In this document: positions 24,810-33,555 of the stretch, one piece after another
Numbering within the stretch: position 1 is the stretch's first letter
How the letters are laid out: every line of letters starts with the position of its first letter
Assembly: GCA_902492205.1 (NCBI GenBank)
Contig: CABUKU010000031.1
Location: forward strand, 1-35,528
DNA from: an uncultured Bacteroides sp.
Lineage (GTDB): Bacteria > Bacteroidota > Bacteroidia > Bacteroidales > Bacteroidaceae
Length of the DNA: 35,528 bases
Direction: 5' to 3'
Notes under the pieces: model-generated
Databases searched by the model: none
Told to the model about the DNA's origin: nothing
The model's input: only the letters and a program-made list of their open reading frames with translations
Position numbers and translations under genes: made by a program

Positions 24810-27344
24810 ATGAAACAATGGAATATATTATTTTTCATCCTTAGTTTTGTTTTATTGGTAGCTTGTACAGACGATGAAGGACGTAACAGAGCCAATGGAA
24901 AGATGAAAGTGAATCTTACGACTAATAATGAGATAGTCGATGTGACAACACGTACCCTTGGAGATAATGAATTTCCGGATGTCTCAGAATTTTCTATTGC
25001 AGTATTAATGGATGGTAAAACTGTGAATAAGTGGGATAAATTCAGTGATTATTCTCAGGATGATATTACTTTCCCGGTTGGAAGTTATACTTTAGTTGCT
25101 TCTTATGGAGATGAGGAGAAAGAAGGTTTCGGGCTTCCTTATTATAAAGGTACGGCGGATTTTGTAATTAAGGGAGGAGAAACCACTGATGTTGAAACTA
25201 CCTGCACGCTGGCTAATACAAAAATTTCCATATCTTATACAGATGATTTTAAGAGCTATTTTAAGACCTATACCCCTACTGTTAAGTCGGAAGAAGGGAG
25301 TGAAGTGACTTTTGCATCCGATGAAACAAGAGCCGCTTATGTTAAACCGGGTAGAGTGGCAGTGAGCCTTACTTTTACAAAAGTAAACGGTGGTTTGAGT
25401 GCTACTACTATCGAGGTAACAACTATTGAGGCTCTTGCACAGCATCACTACCATGTGTTAATGGACGTGGATGCGGGTAAAGCTATACTTAGTATTATGT
25501 TTGACCGTGTAACGGAAGAAAAACCTGTTACTCTTGATATTTCAGATAAGGCTCTAAATATTAAAGCTCCTTATTTTACCTTGACAGGGTTCGAGAAAAC
25601 GAGCAATGATGAAAATAAGTGGGAAGGTAATCTAACGGAATCAAGTAAACTTTCCGCTTTATTAACTTCTCTCGGCGGTTTTAAAAAATGTACTTTTAAG
25701 GCAGTTTCGCCAAATTTGCCTGATTGGCCGCAAGAGGGTTATGATTTGGCAAATCTGAGTGAGAAAGATAAAGAAGAACTTACCGGTATGGGATTTAAGT
25801 TAACTGGTTTTGGTGCAAATAAAGACCAGATGGCTATTATTGACTTTACCGGGGTAGTTCCTAACTTGAATATAACAGATGCAAATAGTGAACATCTTTT
25901 CTATTTGCAAGTAACCAGCACTTATGGCAAGGTGAGTGAGAAATATGTATTGAATCTCACTACTCCGAAGAACTTTATGTTATTACCTGCAGAAGCTGTG
26001 AAAATGAAAAGTTCCGAAGTAACTATTCCTGTGAAACTGAAAGAGGGTGATCCGAATCTCATTAAACTTAAATATAAATATTATGGGGTGATGACTGAGA
26101 TTAAGAGTACAGAAATTACTCCGATAGCAGGCAAACCGGGATATTACAATATTAAGGCTAAGAATATTGATATGGGATTTGTGGCTAAGGACTTTCAAGC
26201 CGAATATAATGGAGTAAAATCGGCTATTGTCTCTATTCCTGTTATTGTACCTCAGTATAGTGTAGAATTGCCGATTGCCGATGTGTGGTCTTATTCTTTG
26301 ACTATGACTATAAAACCTGAGGATGCAACAGACTTGAATAATATCATGAGTGCCATAGAACCTTATTTTTCTTTAGATGGTAGTTCTTGGACTAAAATAG
26401 ATGCTCAACATTTGAATATTGATTTGAATACGGGTAAGGTTGAAGTTTCAAATCTAATGGCGGGTAGAACATATTATTTCAAAACAACCTGTGATGATGG
26501 GGGAGCTTTCTCGGAAGTTCTTGATAGAACAATGGAAGGTGCTGATTTGATTCCTAATATGGACTTTAGTAAATGGGATGAGAAAGTTACATATTCTCAA
26601 ATTCAAAATGGGGGACGGTCTACACACTATGATTGGGGAAATAAATATAACGATTATGTCTATAAGGATATTGCATATAAAAATCCAATAGGATGGACTA
26701 CTACAAATTCATTAACAGTGCCAAATAAGCCTAAAGTGAAAAATACTTGGTATATGGTTCCATCTGTTTTGAATTATTCAGAAAATGGTCATACAAATGT
26801 TGCTTTTTTAAGAAATGTAGCTTGGAATGATGATGGGGATGCTGTTAAGGATAATACAAATTCTAAGTTATTCGGAGGGGGTAATGAAGTACAGCCGCCA
26901 GATGATAAGAAAATGAAGCATTCTTCCGGTAAAATTTATTTGGGAAATTTAGAAAATGGTGAGGATACAGGAATAGAGTTTAAAGCAAGACCAACTAAAA
27001 TATCATTTAAATATAAATATGTACCCAAAACGGAAGGAGATAATTTCGGTGGAGTGGTGCGTTTTATTTTAGAAAATGCAGAAGGACAAGTTTTAGTATC
27101 TTTTACAGAAACTCTTTCAGACACAGATTGGAGTCCTTTTACTAAAGAATTTGAATATTTGAGCAGTCTAAAACCAGCTCGTTTGAGGATGTTATTTACA
27201 TCTTCTACATTGTGGTCGTTTGATCAGGATACGGAAAATTCTAAAATTAAAACTACTCCTGAAACAAATAATAGTGATAATGCTCTTAAAATATCGGTAG
27301 GTAGTGAGTTATATATAGAAAATATACAATTAGAATACAAATAA
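24810..27344 (+). CDS. Large surface lipoprotein, DUF4493-like N-terminus and PCMD-like C-terminus
   Basis: First gene of a seven-gene operon. 844 residues. The signal peptide ends LLVA with lipid Cys19 followed by TDDEG, an acidic patch resembling Bacteroidota surface-export signals. Residues about 31-215 resemble the DUF4493 family of Bacteroides lipoproteins: VTTRTLGDNEFPDVSEFSIAV, SYTLVASYGDEEKEGFGLPYYKGTADFVIKGGETTDVETTCTLANTKI. The same PYYKGS pattern recurs in the next two genes. Residues about 240-480 are beta-rich and unassigned. About 485-577 resemble a fibronectin-type module, and about 578-844 a divergent PCMD-like jelly-roll (MDFSKWD start, GVVRFILEN, ELYIENIQLEY end). No catalytic motif is seen. 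The 3' third is visibly more A/T-rich. Probable role: surface structure or ligand binding. Confidence 0.75.
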   Translation: MKQWNILFFILSFVLLVACTDDEGRNRANGKMKVNLTTNNEIVDVTTRTLGDNEFPDVSEFSIAVLMDGKTVNKWDKFSDYSQDDITFPVGSYTLVASYGDEEKEGFGLPYYKGTADFVIKGGETTDVETTCTLANTKISISYTDDFKSYFKTYTPTVKSEEGSEVTFASDETRAAYVKPGRVAVSLTFTKVNGGLSATTIEVTTIEALAQHHYHVLMDVDAGKAILSIMFDRVTEEKPVTLDISDKALNIKAPYFTLTGFEKTSNDENKWEGNLTESSKLSALLTSLGGFKKCTFKAVSPNLPDWPQEGYDLANLSEKDKEELTGMGFKLTGFGANKDQMAIIDFTGVVPNLNITDANSEHLFYLQVTSTYGKVSEKYVLNLTTPKNFMLLPAEAVKMKSSEVTIPVKLKEGDPNLIKLKYKYYGVMTEIKSTEITPIAGKPGYYNIKAKNIDMGFVAKDFQAEYNGVKSAIVSIPVIVPQYSVELPIADVWSYSLTMTIKPEDATDLNNIMSAIEPYFSLDGSSWTKIDAQHLNIDLNTGKVEVSNLMAGRTYYFKTTCDDGGAFSEVLDRTMEGADLIPNMDFSKWDEKVTYSQIQNGGRSTHYDWGNKYNDYVYKDIAYKNPIGWTTTNSLTVPNKPKVKNTWYMVPSVLNYSENGHTNVAFLRNVAWNDDGDAVKDNTNSKLFGGGNEVQPPDDKKMKHSSGKIYLGNLENGEDTGIEFKARPTKISFKYKYVPKTEGDNFGGVVRFILENAEGQVLVSFTETLSDTDWSPFTKEFEYLSSLKPARLRMLFTSSTLWSFDQDTENSKIKTTPETNNSDNALKISVGSELYIENIQLEYK

Positions 27345-27348
27345 TCAT

Positions 27349-28596
27349 ATGAAAGTAATAAAGAATCTCATTCTCTTTTTCTTAATAGGAAGTTTAAGCT
27401 TACTTAGTTCATGTGTGAAAGATTCATTTGCTGTGGATGATGAAACTACGGAAGAAACAGGGGAAGGGCAAGTGAGTCTTGCCATGCTAAAACTGGATGT
27501 GGATGAAAAAGTTACTACTAGAGGAGATGTAAATACGGATAATTATATTATTCGCATCTTCTCTGCCAAGAATAATTTGCAGGTAAAAGAATACCCTAAG
27601 TTGAGCGAAATGCCTGAAATTCTGACTTTGGAAGTGGGAGATTATAGAGTTGAGGCTCTATCTCACGAGGTGGCTCCTGCTGAATGGGAGAAGCCTTATT
27701 ATAAAGGAAGCCAGACTTTTACAATAAAGAAAGATGAAGTAGTAACCATTAATGATATACCATGTTCTCTTCAGAATATCATGGTAAAGGTTAGTTTGAA
27801 TGATGATTTGAAGACATTGGTTGATGGTGCTCAGTCGGTTACTGTCACTATAGGCAGCGGAAGTCTTATTTATTCTGCGAAAGATATTGAGGATGGACGT
27901 GCAGGGTATTTTGAAGCTGCAGAAGTTGGCAATATACTTGTGGCAACTTTTCAGGGAAAGGTAGATGGAGAACCAACAACAATGATTAAGAGTGAGCCAA
28001 ATGTGAAGGGAGGAGAAGGAAAAAATGTGATTTTTAAAGTGGAAATACCTTCTGTTGGAGATGCAAGTATGAAGTTGAAACTGGATGCTGTTTGTAAAGA
28101 TATAGACTTTACTACTTTGGTTAAACCCGGTGATGAAGTCATTTTACCGGAAGATCCAAGTGTAAATCCGGGACCGGCTAATGCGCCGACCATTACGGGT
28201 GAGGGTTTCAATATAGTGGATGAAATAGAAGTTGAAAAGGACGAAACAAAGACTATTATTGTGAATATTGCAGCAGATAATGGAATCCAAAATTTGAAAG
28301 TGAAAATCGATTCGGAAACATTAACTCCTGAAATTTTAAATGCTGTCGGACTTTCTTCTGAATTCGATCTTGCAAATCCGGGTAGTGCCGATTTGGAAAC
28401 TGCTTTGAAAGGTTTGGGATTCCCGGTGGGAAGTGAAGTGATCGGCGTTAAGACTTTAGTGTTCGACATAACCAACTTTACTCCGCTGTTGGGATTGTAT
28501 GGGTTGGCTTCTCATAACTTTATTATAACGGTAATTGATCAGGCCGGTAATACAAAGACAGCTACATTGGCATTAAAATCGGTAGCTAAGAAATGA
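27349..28596 (+). CDS. Surface lipoprotein with DUF4493-like domain
   Basis: 415 residues, beginning 4 bases after the previous stop. The signal peptide ends LLSS with lipid Cys22 followed by VKDSF. Residues about 40-190 match the DUF4493-like domain of its neighbours: VTTRGDVNTDNYIIRIFSA, LTLEVGDYRVEALSHEVAPAEWEKPYYKGSQTFTIKKDEVVTINDIPCSLQNIMVKV. A middle segment and a region about 275-415 (ITGEGFNIVDEIEVEKDETKTIIVNIAADNGIQNLKVKIDS..., ending in TKTATLALKSV) look Ig-like and correspond to the central part of the first protein. It lacks the PCMD-like C-terminus, so it is a shortened relative rather than a broken gene: the frame is intact and ends with an ATGA overlap into the next gene. Confidence 0.72.
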   Translation: MKVIKNLILFFLIGSLSLLSSCVKDSFAVDDETTEETGEGQVSLAMLKLDVDEKVTTRGDVNTDNYIIRIFSAKNNLQVKEYPKLSEMPEILTLEVGDYRVEALSHEVAPAEWEKPYYKGSQTFTIKKDEVVTINDIPCSLQNIMVKVSLNDDLKTLVDGAQSVTVTIGSGSLIYSAKDIEDGRAGYFEAAEVGNILVATFQGKVDGEPTTMIKSEPNVKGGEGKNVIFKVEIPSVGDASMKLKLDAVCKDIDFTTLVKPGDEVILPEDPSVNPGPANAPTITGEGFNIVDEIEVEKDETKTIIVNIAADNGIQNLKVKIDSETLTPEILNAVGLSSEFDLANPGSADLETALKGLGFPVGSEVIGVKTLVFDITNFTPLLGLYGLASHNFIITVIDQAGNTKTATLALKSVAKK

Positions 28597-30821
28597 TGAA
28601 AGGTATAATGAAAATATTGGCTTCGTTGTTATTTGTTGCATCGGTACTGGTTGCTTGTAACGAAAAAGAATTAGTAGGACAGGAAGAAGGTGCACTTTCT
28701 TTAAAAGTGGATATGCAGAGTTACTTGCCTACGGTTATTACGCGAGCTAATCTTACAGATGAAGAACTTTTGCAAAACTGTAAGGTTTATATTCGCAATT
28801 CGGAGGGGTTGGTACGTAAGTTTGCAACTTTAAGTGAAATGCCTGATAAGATACAACTGATACCAAATGCCTATACAGCAGAAGTAACGGCAGGTGATTC
28901 TGTTGCTGCCTCCTTTACGGATTCCTATTATAAAGGTTCGACGGATTTTATCATAAAAACGAGAGAAACGGTTTCAGAAATAGTGAAATGTAAGATTCAG
29001 AATGCAGTCGTTGCTATTAAATTTTCAGATGAATTGCAGGAAGCGTTTCCTTCTTACACCATTACTGTGAGTAACCGTCTGGGTACATTGGAGTACACCC
29101 CCGAGAATATAGATGCTTTGGGATATTTTATGCTTTTGGGTGATGAAAATCAGTTGAGATGGAACTTTAAAGGGCAGGTGAAAGGAACAGGGACGGATAT
29201 TGTAAAGAGTGGAACTGTTAATTTGGTAAAGAAATCAACGAAATATGTACTCACATTCAGTAACTCAGGTTCGGAAGTTGGTGGTGGAATGATAAATGTA
29301 ACAGTAGATGAATCTGTTATCTCTTCGGATGTTGAGGTCGGATTAATGGCACGTCCTGTTATTAAACTCATAGAGGGAGATAAAGTGTATGATCTGGATA
29401 TTCCTGCTTATCGTTCTAATACAGATCAAGGTGCAACTCCTATTAAAATTTCTATGGCTGCTAGTGTTCCTTTTGTGAGTTTGAAAGTAACGAGCGATGA
29501 TTTTAAACGGTTAGATATTGATAATTTTGCCTCTTTTGATTTGTTGAAATTAACTGATACAGAATTACGTGATCTTGATAAAAAGGGATTTGAAGTAACA
29601 TTTAGTGAGAACTATATGAAAGCCGAATTTTCTTTTGGGGAAAATTTGAGGAAGAAAATGACACAAGAGGCTAAGGATGAAGCTGGAAATGTGATAGATA
29701 ATGTTTTTGAATTTGATATAGAAGTTGAAGATCGTAACGGAAAGCAAAGAAGCAAAACCTTAACGGTAATAGCTACCGATGCAATGGTTGCAACAGAGAG
29801 TATTCCAAATCCGGAAGATATTTGGAGTACAAAAGTTACATTGTATGGCAGCTTGATAGTGCCAAGTGCGAGTGACCTTAAGTTCAAATATCGTGAGCGG
29901 GGAACCCAAGAGTGGATTTCTTATGATAAAAATATAATAAAGAATGATGCCAATAAAACTTTCAGTGCTATCCTAACAGGGCTAAAGCCGGGTACGATCT
30001 ATGAATATCAGGCTGCTTCAGGAGAGGTAGGGGCAAAAGAATCGAAAGAATTTATGACTGAAATGCCAATTCAATTACCTAATAGGGGATTTGAGGAATG
30101 GAATGGCAGCTCTCCCCTTTATATATTTAAAAATGGTGATGATATGTTTTGGGATAGTGGTAATACCGGTTCGGCAACAATGAGTAAGAATGTAACGACA
30201 AACGACTCGAGCGTAAAGCATTCAGGGAGTTATTCCGCTAAATTAAAATCGCAATTTGTAGGCGTCTTGGGAATTGGAGCTTTTGCAGCAGGCAATATCT
30301 TTGTGGGTAAGTTTTTAGAGATTGATGGTACAGATGGTATATTGAGATTCGGTCGTCCATTTGATACGCGCCCTTCGAAATTAATATTGTATTATAGATA
30401 TACTTGTGGTACGATAGATAATGCAAAGTCTCCCTATGAAAGTTTGAAGGGAAAAGATGACATGGCAGATATATATATAGCTTTGGGCGACTGGCAACAT
30501 CAGTCTTATGGCTCAGAAACAGACATCCCGGTTTTAGTAAAAACAAAAGCTTCTGTTCGTCAGTTGTTTGACTCGAATTCTTCTAATGTAATAGCCTTTG
30601 GTGAACAAGTTATTACAGAGTCTACAGAAGGAGATGGCTTTGTGAAATTGGAAATTCCTATTAAATATCGTTCCAATCGTAAACCAACGGATATTATTGT
30701 GGTAGGTACAGCGAGCAAATACGGAGATTATTTCACGGGAAGTACAAATAGTACTTTGTGGCTTGATGATATAGAGTTGATATATGATGATGTGATATTT
30801 GAAAAACAGACAAATGAATAA
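28593..30821 (+). CDS. Surface lipoprotein with DUF4493-like and PCMD domains
   Basis: 742 residues. Its ATG overlaps the previous stop (ATGA), indicating coupled translation. The signal peptide ends VLVA with lipid Cys22 followed by NEKEL. About 33-225 is DUF4493-like (VITRANLTDEELLQNCKVYI, DSYYKGSTDFIIKTRETVSEIVKCKIQNAVVAI); a beta-rich middle follows; about 400-490 resembles a fibronectin type III module (WSTKVTLYGSL...LKPGTIYEYQAASGE); about 492-740 is a PCMD-type jelly-roll (LPNRGFEEWNG, MFWDSGN, AKLKSQFVGVLGIGAFAAGNIFVGKF, RPSKLILYYRY, DIIVVGTASKYGDYFTGSTNSTLWLDDIELIY). That C-terminal domain is closely similar to the end of the last gene in the operon. PCMD was named for a supposed carbohydrate link; no active site is visible. 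Likely a surface binding or structural protein. Confidence 0.78.
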   Translation: MMKGIMKILASLLFVASVLVACNEKELVGQEEGALSLKVDMQSYLPTVITRANLTDEELLQNCKVYIRNSEGLVRKFATLSEMPDKIQLIPNAYTAEVTAGDSVAASFTDSYYKGSTDFIIKTRETVSEIVKCKIQNAVVAIKFSDELQEAFPSYTITVSNRLGTLEYTPENIDALGYFMLLGDENQLRWNFKGQVKGTGTDIVKSGTVNLVKKSTKYVLTFSNSGSEVGGGMINVTVDESVISSDVEVGLMARPVIKLIEGDKVYDLDIPAYRSNTDQGATPIKISMAASVPFVSLKVTSDDFKRLDIDNFASFDLLKLTDTELRDLDKKGFEVTFSENYMKAEFSFGENLRKKMTQEAKDEAGNVIDNVFEFDIEVEDRNGKQRSKTLTVIATDAMVATESIPNPEDIWSTKVTLYGSLIVPSASDLKFKYRERGTQEWISYDKNIIKNDANKTFSAILTGLKPGTIYEYQAASGEVGAKESKEFMTEMPIQLPNRGFEEWNGSSPLYIFKNGDDMFWDSGNTGSATMSKNVTTNDSSVKHSGSYSAKLKSQFVGVLGIGAFAAGNIFVGKFLEIDGTDGILRFGRPFDTRPSKLILYYRYTCGTIDNAKSPYESLKGKDDMADIYIALGDWQHQSYGSETDIPVLVKTKASVRQLFDSNSSNVIAFGEQVITESTEGDGFVKLEIPIKYRSNRKPTDIIVVGTASKYGDYFTGSTNSTLWLDDIELIYDDVIFEKQTNE

Positions 30822-31554
30822 ATTATTAAAAACAATATTACTCATTATATTCGGAGTAACAACAAGCAGCGGTTTGTTGCAGGCACAAGATTTCAGACGA
30901 AATATTGAGATGCGTACATTCATTCCTAAAGGGCAATGGATTGTAGGTAGTTCGGTTTCTTATTCTCAATATAGTAATGATAATTACCAGTTTCTCATTG
31001 TTGAGAATCTGAGTGGAGAAGGATATTCTTTTAAAGTGAGTCCCGTGCTTTGCTATGCTTTTAAAGATAACCTTGCGGCAGGAGGTCGCTTTATGTATAG
31101 CCGTAATTATACAAAGCTGGATAATGTGGGAGTGAATATTGATGACGAGACAAGTTTTGATGTAAGTAATTTATATGAGTTAAAACACTCCTATTCAGGT
31201 ATTGCCGTTTTAAGGAATTATATCAATTTAGGTAATAGCAAGCGTTTTGCTTTGTATAACGAGGCGCAACTTGAATTGGGTGGTTCGGTGTCCAGAGTGG
31301 TGAATGGAAAAGGAGACGACTTAACAGGAGTATATCAAACTTCGTTCAATATGAGCGTAGGATTAAGCCCCGGATTAGTAGCTTTTATCAATAATTATAC
31401 GGCTGTGGAGGTGAGCATTGGTGTTTTGGGGCTGAATGTCAGTAAAACGCGCCAAGTAACAGACCAGATATACACAAGTAACCGTTCGTCTACAAGTGCT
31501 AACTTCAAGATAAACTTGTTCAGCATCGGGTTAGGAATTGCCTTTTACCTTTAA
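30814..31554 (+). CDS. Outer-membrane beta-barrel protein, first paralogue
   Basis: Start chosen at 30814 rather than 30799: the later ATG gives a clean signal peptide (MNKLLKTILLIIFGVTTSSGLLQAQ) and an 8-base overlap with the preceding gene. About 246 residues. After the signal peptide come alternating strands with aromatic girdles (MRTFIPKGQWIVGSSVSYSQYSNDNYQF, FKVSPVLCYAFKDNLAAGGRFMYSRNYTKL, KRFALYNEAQLELGGSVSRV, NMSVGLSPGLVAFI, ending in SIGLGIAFYL), the pattern of an 8-10 strand barrel. It is a distant paralogue of the next two genes, sharing FIPKG-W, KRF-LYNE and the SPGL motif. Probably sits in the outer membrane next to the lipoproteins of the operon; porin or anchor roles are both possible. 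Confidence 0.75.
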   Translation: MNKLLKTILLIIFGVTTSSGLLQAQDFRRNIEMRTFIPKGQWIVGSSVSYSQYSNDNYQFLIVENLSGEGYSFKVSPVLCYAFKDNLAAGGRFMYSRNYTKLDNVGVNIDDETSFDVSNLYELKHSYSGIAVLRNYINLGNSKRFALYNEAQLELGGSVSRVVNGKGDDLTGVYQTSFNMSVGLSPGLVAFINNYTAVEVSIGVLGLNVSKTRQVTDQIYTSNRSSTSANFKINLFSIGLGIAFYL

Positions 31555-31557
31555 TAT

Positions 31558-32418
31558 ATGGAAAGACAGATGCATAAACGGTTAATAATATATGTGGGAT
31601 TGATATTCTTTACCCTTGTTTCTTGGGGAAAGATACCGGGGGAAGTTTCGGATTCCTTGCCGGTAAAAGATTCGGTTCCTGCATTTAAGAAAGATACATT
31701 ACCGTTGAAAGGAAGTCTGGACTTCCTGAAAATGAAAGCAATCGGCAGATATAACCGTGGTATTATGAACTACCGTTTCATACCGCGTGGTAAGTGGATA
31801 GCCGGATTTACCGTTTCTTACTGGGATTATAATAGTGCCGATAACAAATTGATGTTTGCCTACTTTGATGATTTTGACTGCGATGGGCGTAACCTGAATT
31901 TTTCATTGTATGGTGGATATGCCGTTGCCGACAATACCATAGTAGGATTAAAATTCGGTTACCGAAACACGAAAGGAAACCTTAATAACATAACACTTAG
32001 GATAGATGATGATTTGGATTTCTCGTTGAAAGACTTGCATCTGAATCAGAAATTATATAATCTGGCATTGTTTCACCGTTCTTATGTTGGTTTGGATGCG
32101 GGCAAGCGTTTCGGACTGTTCAATGAAACGGCATTGACTTTTAATTTCGGTCAATCACTCTTTGATCGTGGAGCGGACGAGAATCTGATAAATACCAAAA
32201 CTAATATTTTTGAAGTTCAGTTAGGGGTGAACCCCGGTTTAGCCATATTCATCATGCAAAATGTGAGTGTGGAGTGTTCGTTGGGTATAGCCGGAATACG
32301 TTTTAGACGGGAGAAACAAAAGAATAGCTTGGATGAAACGGGTAAGAGAACGGTAGCAGGATCTAATTTCAGGATAAATCCATTTAATATAAATCTGGGT
32401 TTGACTGTTTGTTTATAG
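31558..32418 (+). CDS. Outer-membrane beta-barrel protein, second paralogue
   Basis: 286 residues; ATG at 31570 is an alternative start. An N-terminal hydrophobic segment (about 8-20) acts as a signal peptide; a short linker with DSLPVKDSVP and KDTLPLKGSLDFLKMK follows (about 30-60). The barrel begins at RYNRGIMNYRFIPRGKWIAGFTVSYWDY and includes NKLMFAYFDDF, NLNFSLYGGYAVADNTIVGLKFGYRNTKG, IDDDLDFSLKDL, FHRSYVGLDAGKRFGLFNETAL, KTNIFEVQLGVNPGLAIFIMQNVSVECSLGIAGIRF, ending with FNINLGLTVCL. It is much closer to the next gene than to the previous one, so the second duplication is the more recent. Gaps of 3 and 4 bases to its neighbours place it firmly in the operon. Confidence 0.76.
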   Translation: MERQMHKRLIIYVGLIFFTLVSWGKIPGEVSDSLPVKDSVPAFKKDTLPLKGSLDFLKMKAIGRYNRGIMNYRFIPRGKWIAGFTVSYWDYNSADNKLMFAYFDDFDCDGRNLNFSLYGGYAVADNTIVGLKFGYRNTKGNLNNITLRIDDDLDFSLKDLHLNQKLYNLALFHRSYVGLDAGKRFGLFNETALTFNFGQSLFDRGADENLINTKTNIFEVQLGVNPGLAIFIMQNVSVECSLGIAGIRFRREKQKNSLDETGKRTVAGSNFRINPFNINLGLTVCL

Positions 32419-32422
32419 CTTT

Positions 32423-33553
32423 ATGAAATATACCAAAATATATATTGTAATTTTTATTGCTGCCGTGCTGCTTTGGGTACTTTGCCGGAACTGGTTTGGC
32501 GCATCTTCGGAAGAAGAAGTTATGCCTCAAACGGAACTTATTCCTATCGGGGGGATTGATTCGCCTAATGTTGTCAAAGAAGAAGTGCAAGACTCATTGC
32601 CGGTGAAGAAAGAAAGGGCAAAGGTTAATAAACCGGTTGTTGTACTGCCTGTAAATCTCGAACCGCTTGCAGTGGAAGAATCTCAAAAGAATCTTCCGAT
32701 TCTTAATATTCAACCTTTGCTCACGGAAGGTGCTGTTAAGGTAATGGCAGATGAGGCCGTAGGCAGGGATTCAATATTGCTGGCGGTCAGGATGCCGGAA
32801 AAGAAAGCGCCGATAGAATGGGATAATGATACGTTGCCTGTGAAGAAAGGGATTGATTTGCTTCGCATAAAGAAAATAGGACGGTATGACCGTGGTATTG
32901 TCAATTACCGTTTCATGCCTGAAGGGGCGTGGATGTTTGGTATTGACGCTTCTTTTTGGGATTTTGACAGCGAGAACAACAAGATGCTTTTTGCTTACTT
33001 GGATGATTTCAATTTCAATGCCCGTACATGTTCTTTCTCGCCCTTCCTTGGTTATTTTATAAAAGATAATCAGGAGATAGGCATAAAACTGGGATATAAA
33101 TATACCGATGGTTATCTGGGAAATATCAGTATAAAGATAGATGATGATATGAACTTTTCGTTGAAAGAATTGAAATTTGAGGAAAATATATATAATTGCA
33201 GCTTCTTTCATCGTTCATACATCGGTTTGGATAAAGGCAAACGCTTTGGCTTGTTCAATGAAACTTCTTTGAATTTCGGATTCGGAAACTCCGAATTTAA
33301 AAGAGGGAGCGGAGAAGAATTGAAATCAATGAAAACAAATATTTTTGAAGCACGTGTGGGGATGAGTCCGGGATTAAGTGTTTTCATTATGCAAAACATC
33401 AGTGTGGAGTGCAGTGTGGGGATACTTGGTTTGAGGTTCAGAAGGGAGACTCAAATGAATAATCTCGGCGAGAGTGGCTCGCGTGCCAATGGCGGAGCCA
33501 ATTTTAAAGTAAACCTGTTTGATATTAATTTAGGAATGGTTATTAGTCTGTAA
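32423..33553 (+). CDS. Outer-membrane beta-barrel protein, third paralogue with long N-terminal linker
   Basis: 376 residues. The C-terminal 225 or so residues are a clear copy of the previous barrel (RYDRGIVNYRFMPEGAWMFGIDASFWDF, FAYLDDFNFNARTCSFSPFLGYFIKDN, IDDDMNFSLKEL, FHRSYIGLDKGKRFGLFNETSL, ISVECSVGILGLRFRRE, ending INLGMVISL). The N-terminus differs: a hydrophobic segment (about 6-20, YIVIFIAAVLLWVLC) without an obvious cleavage site and a proline-, valine- and charge-rich stretch (about 30-135) that repeats the DSLPVK / DTLPVK motif. It could be a signal peptide plus a periplasmic linker, or an uncleaved inner-membrane anchor reaching across the periplasm. The latter would be unusual for a barrel protein. 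Confidence 0.73.
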   Translation: MKYTKIYIVIFIAAVLLWVLCRNWFGASSEEEVMPQTELIPIGGIDSPNVVKEEVQDSLPVKKERAKVNKPVVVLPVNLEPLAVEESQKNLPILNIQPLLTEGAVKVMADEAVGRDSILLAVRMPEKKAPIEWDNDTLPVKKGIDLLRIKKIGRYDRGIVNYRFMPEGAWMFGIDASFWDFDSENNKMLFAYLDDFNFNARTCSFSPFLGYFIKDNQEIGIKLGYKYTDGYLGNISIKIDDDMNFSLKELKFEENIYNCSFFHRSYIGLDKGKRFGLFNETSLNFGFGNSEFKRGSGEELKSMKTNIFEARVGMSPGLSVFIMQNISVECSVGILGLRFRRETQMNNLGESGSRANGGANFKVNLFDINLGMVISL

Positions 33554-33555
33554 TT

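Noticed and set aside
30799..30813. Earlier ATG for the first barrel gene
   Set aside because: It adds five residues (MKNRQ) and a longer overlap; the ATG at 30814 gives a standard signal peptide. The choice is not proven.
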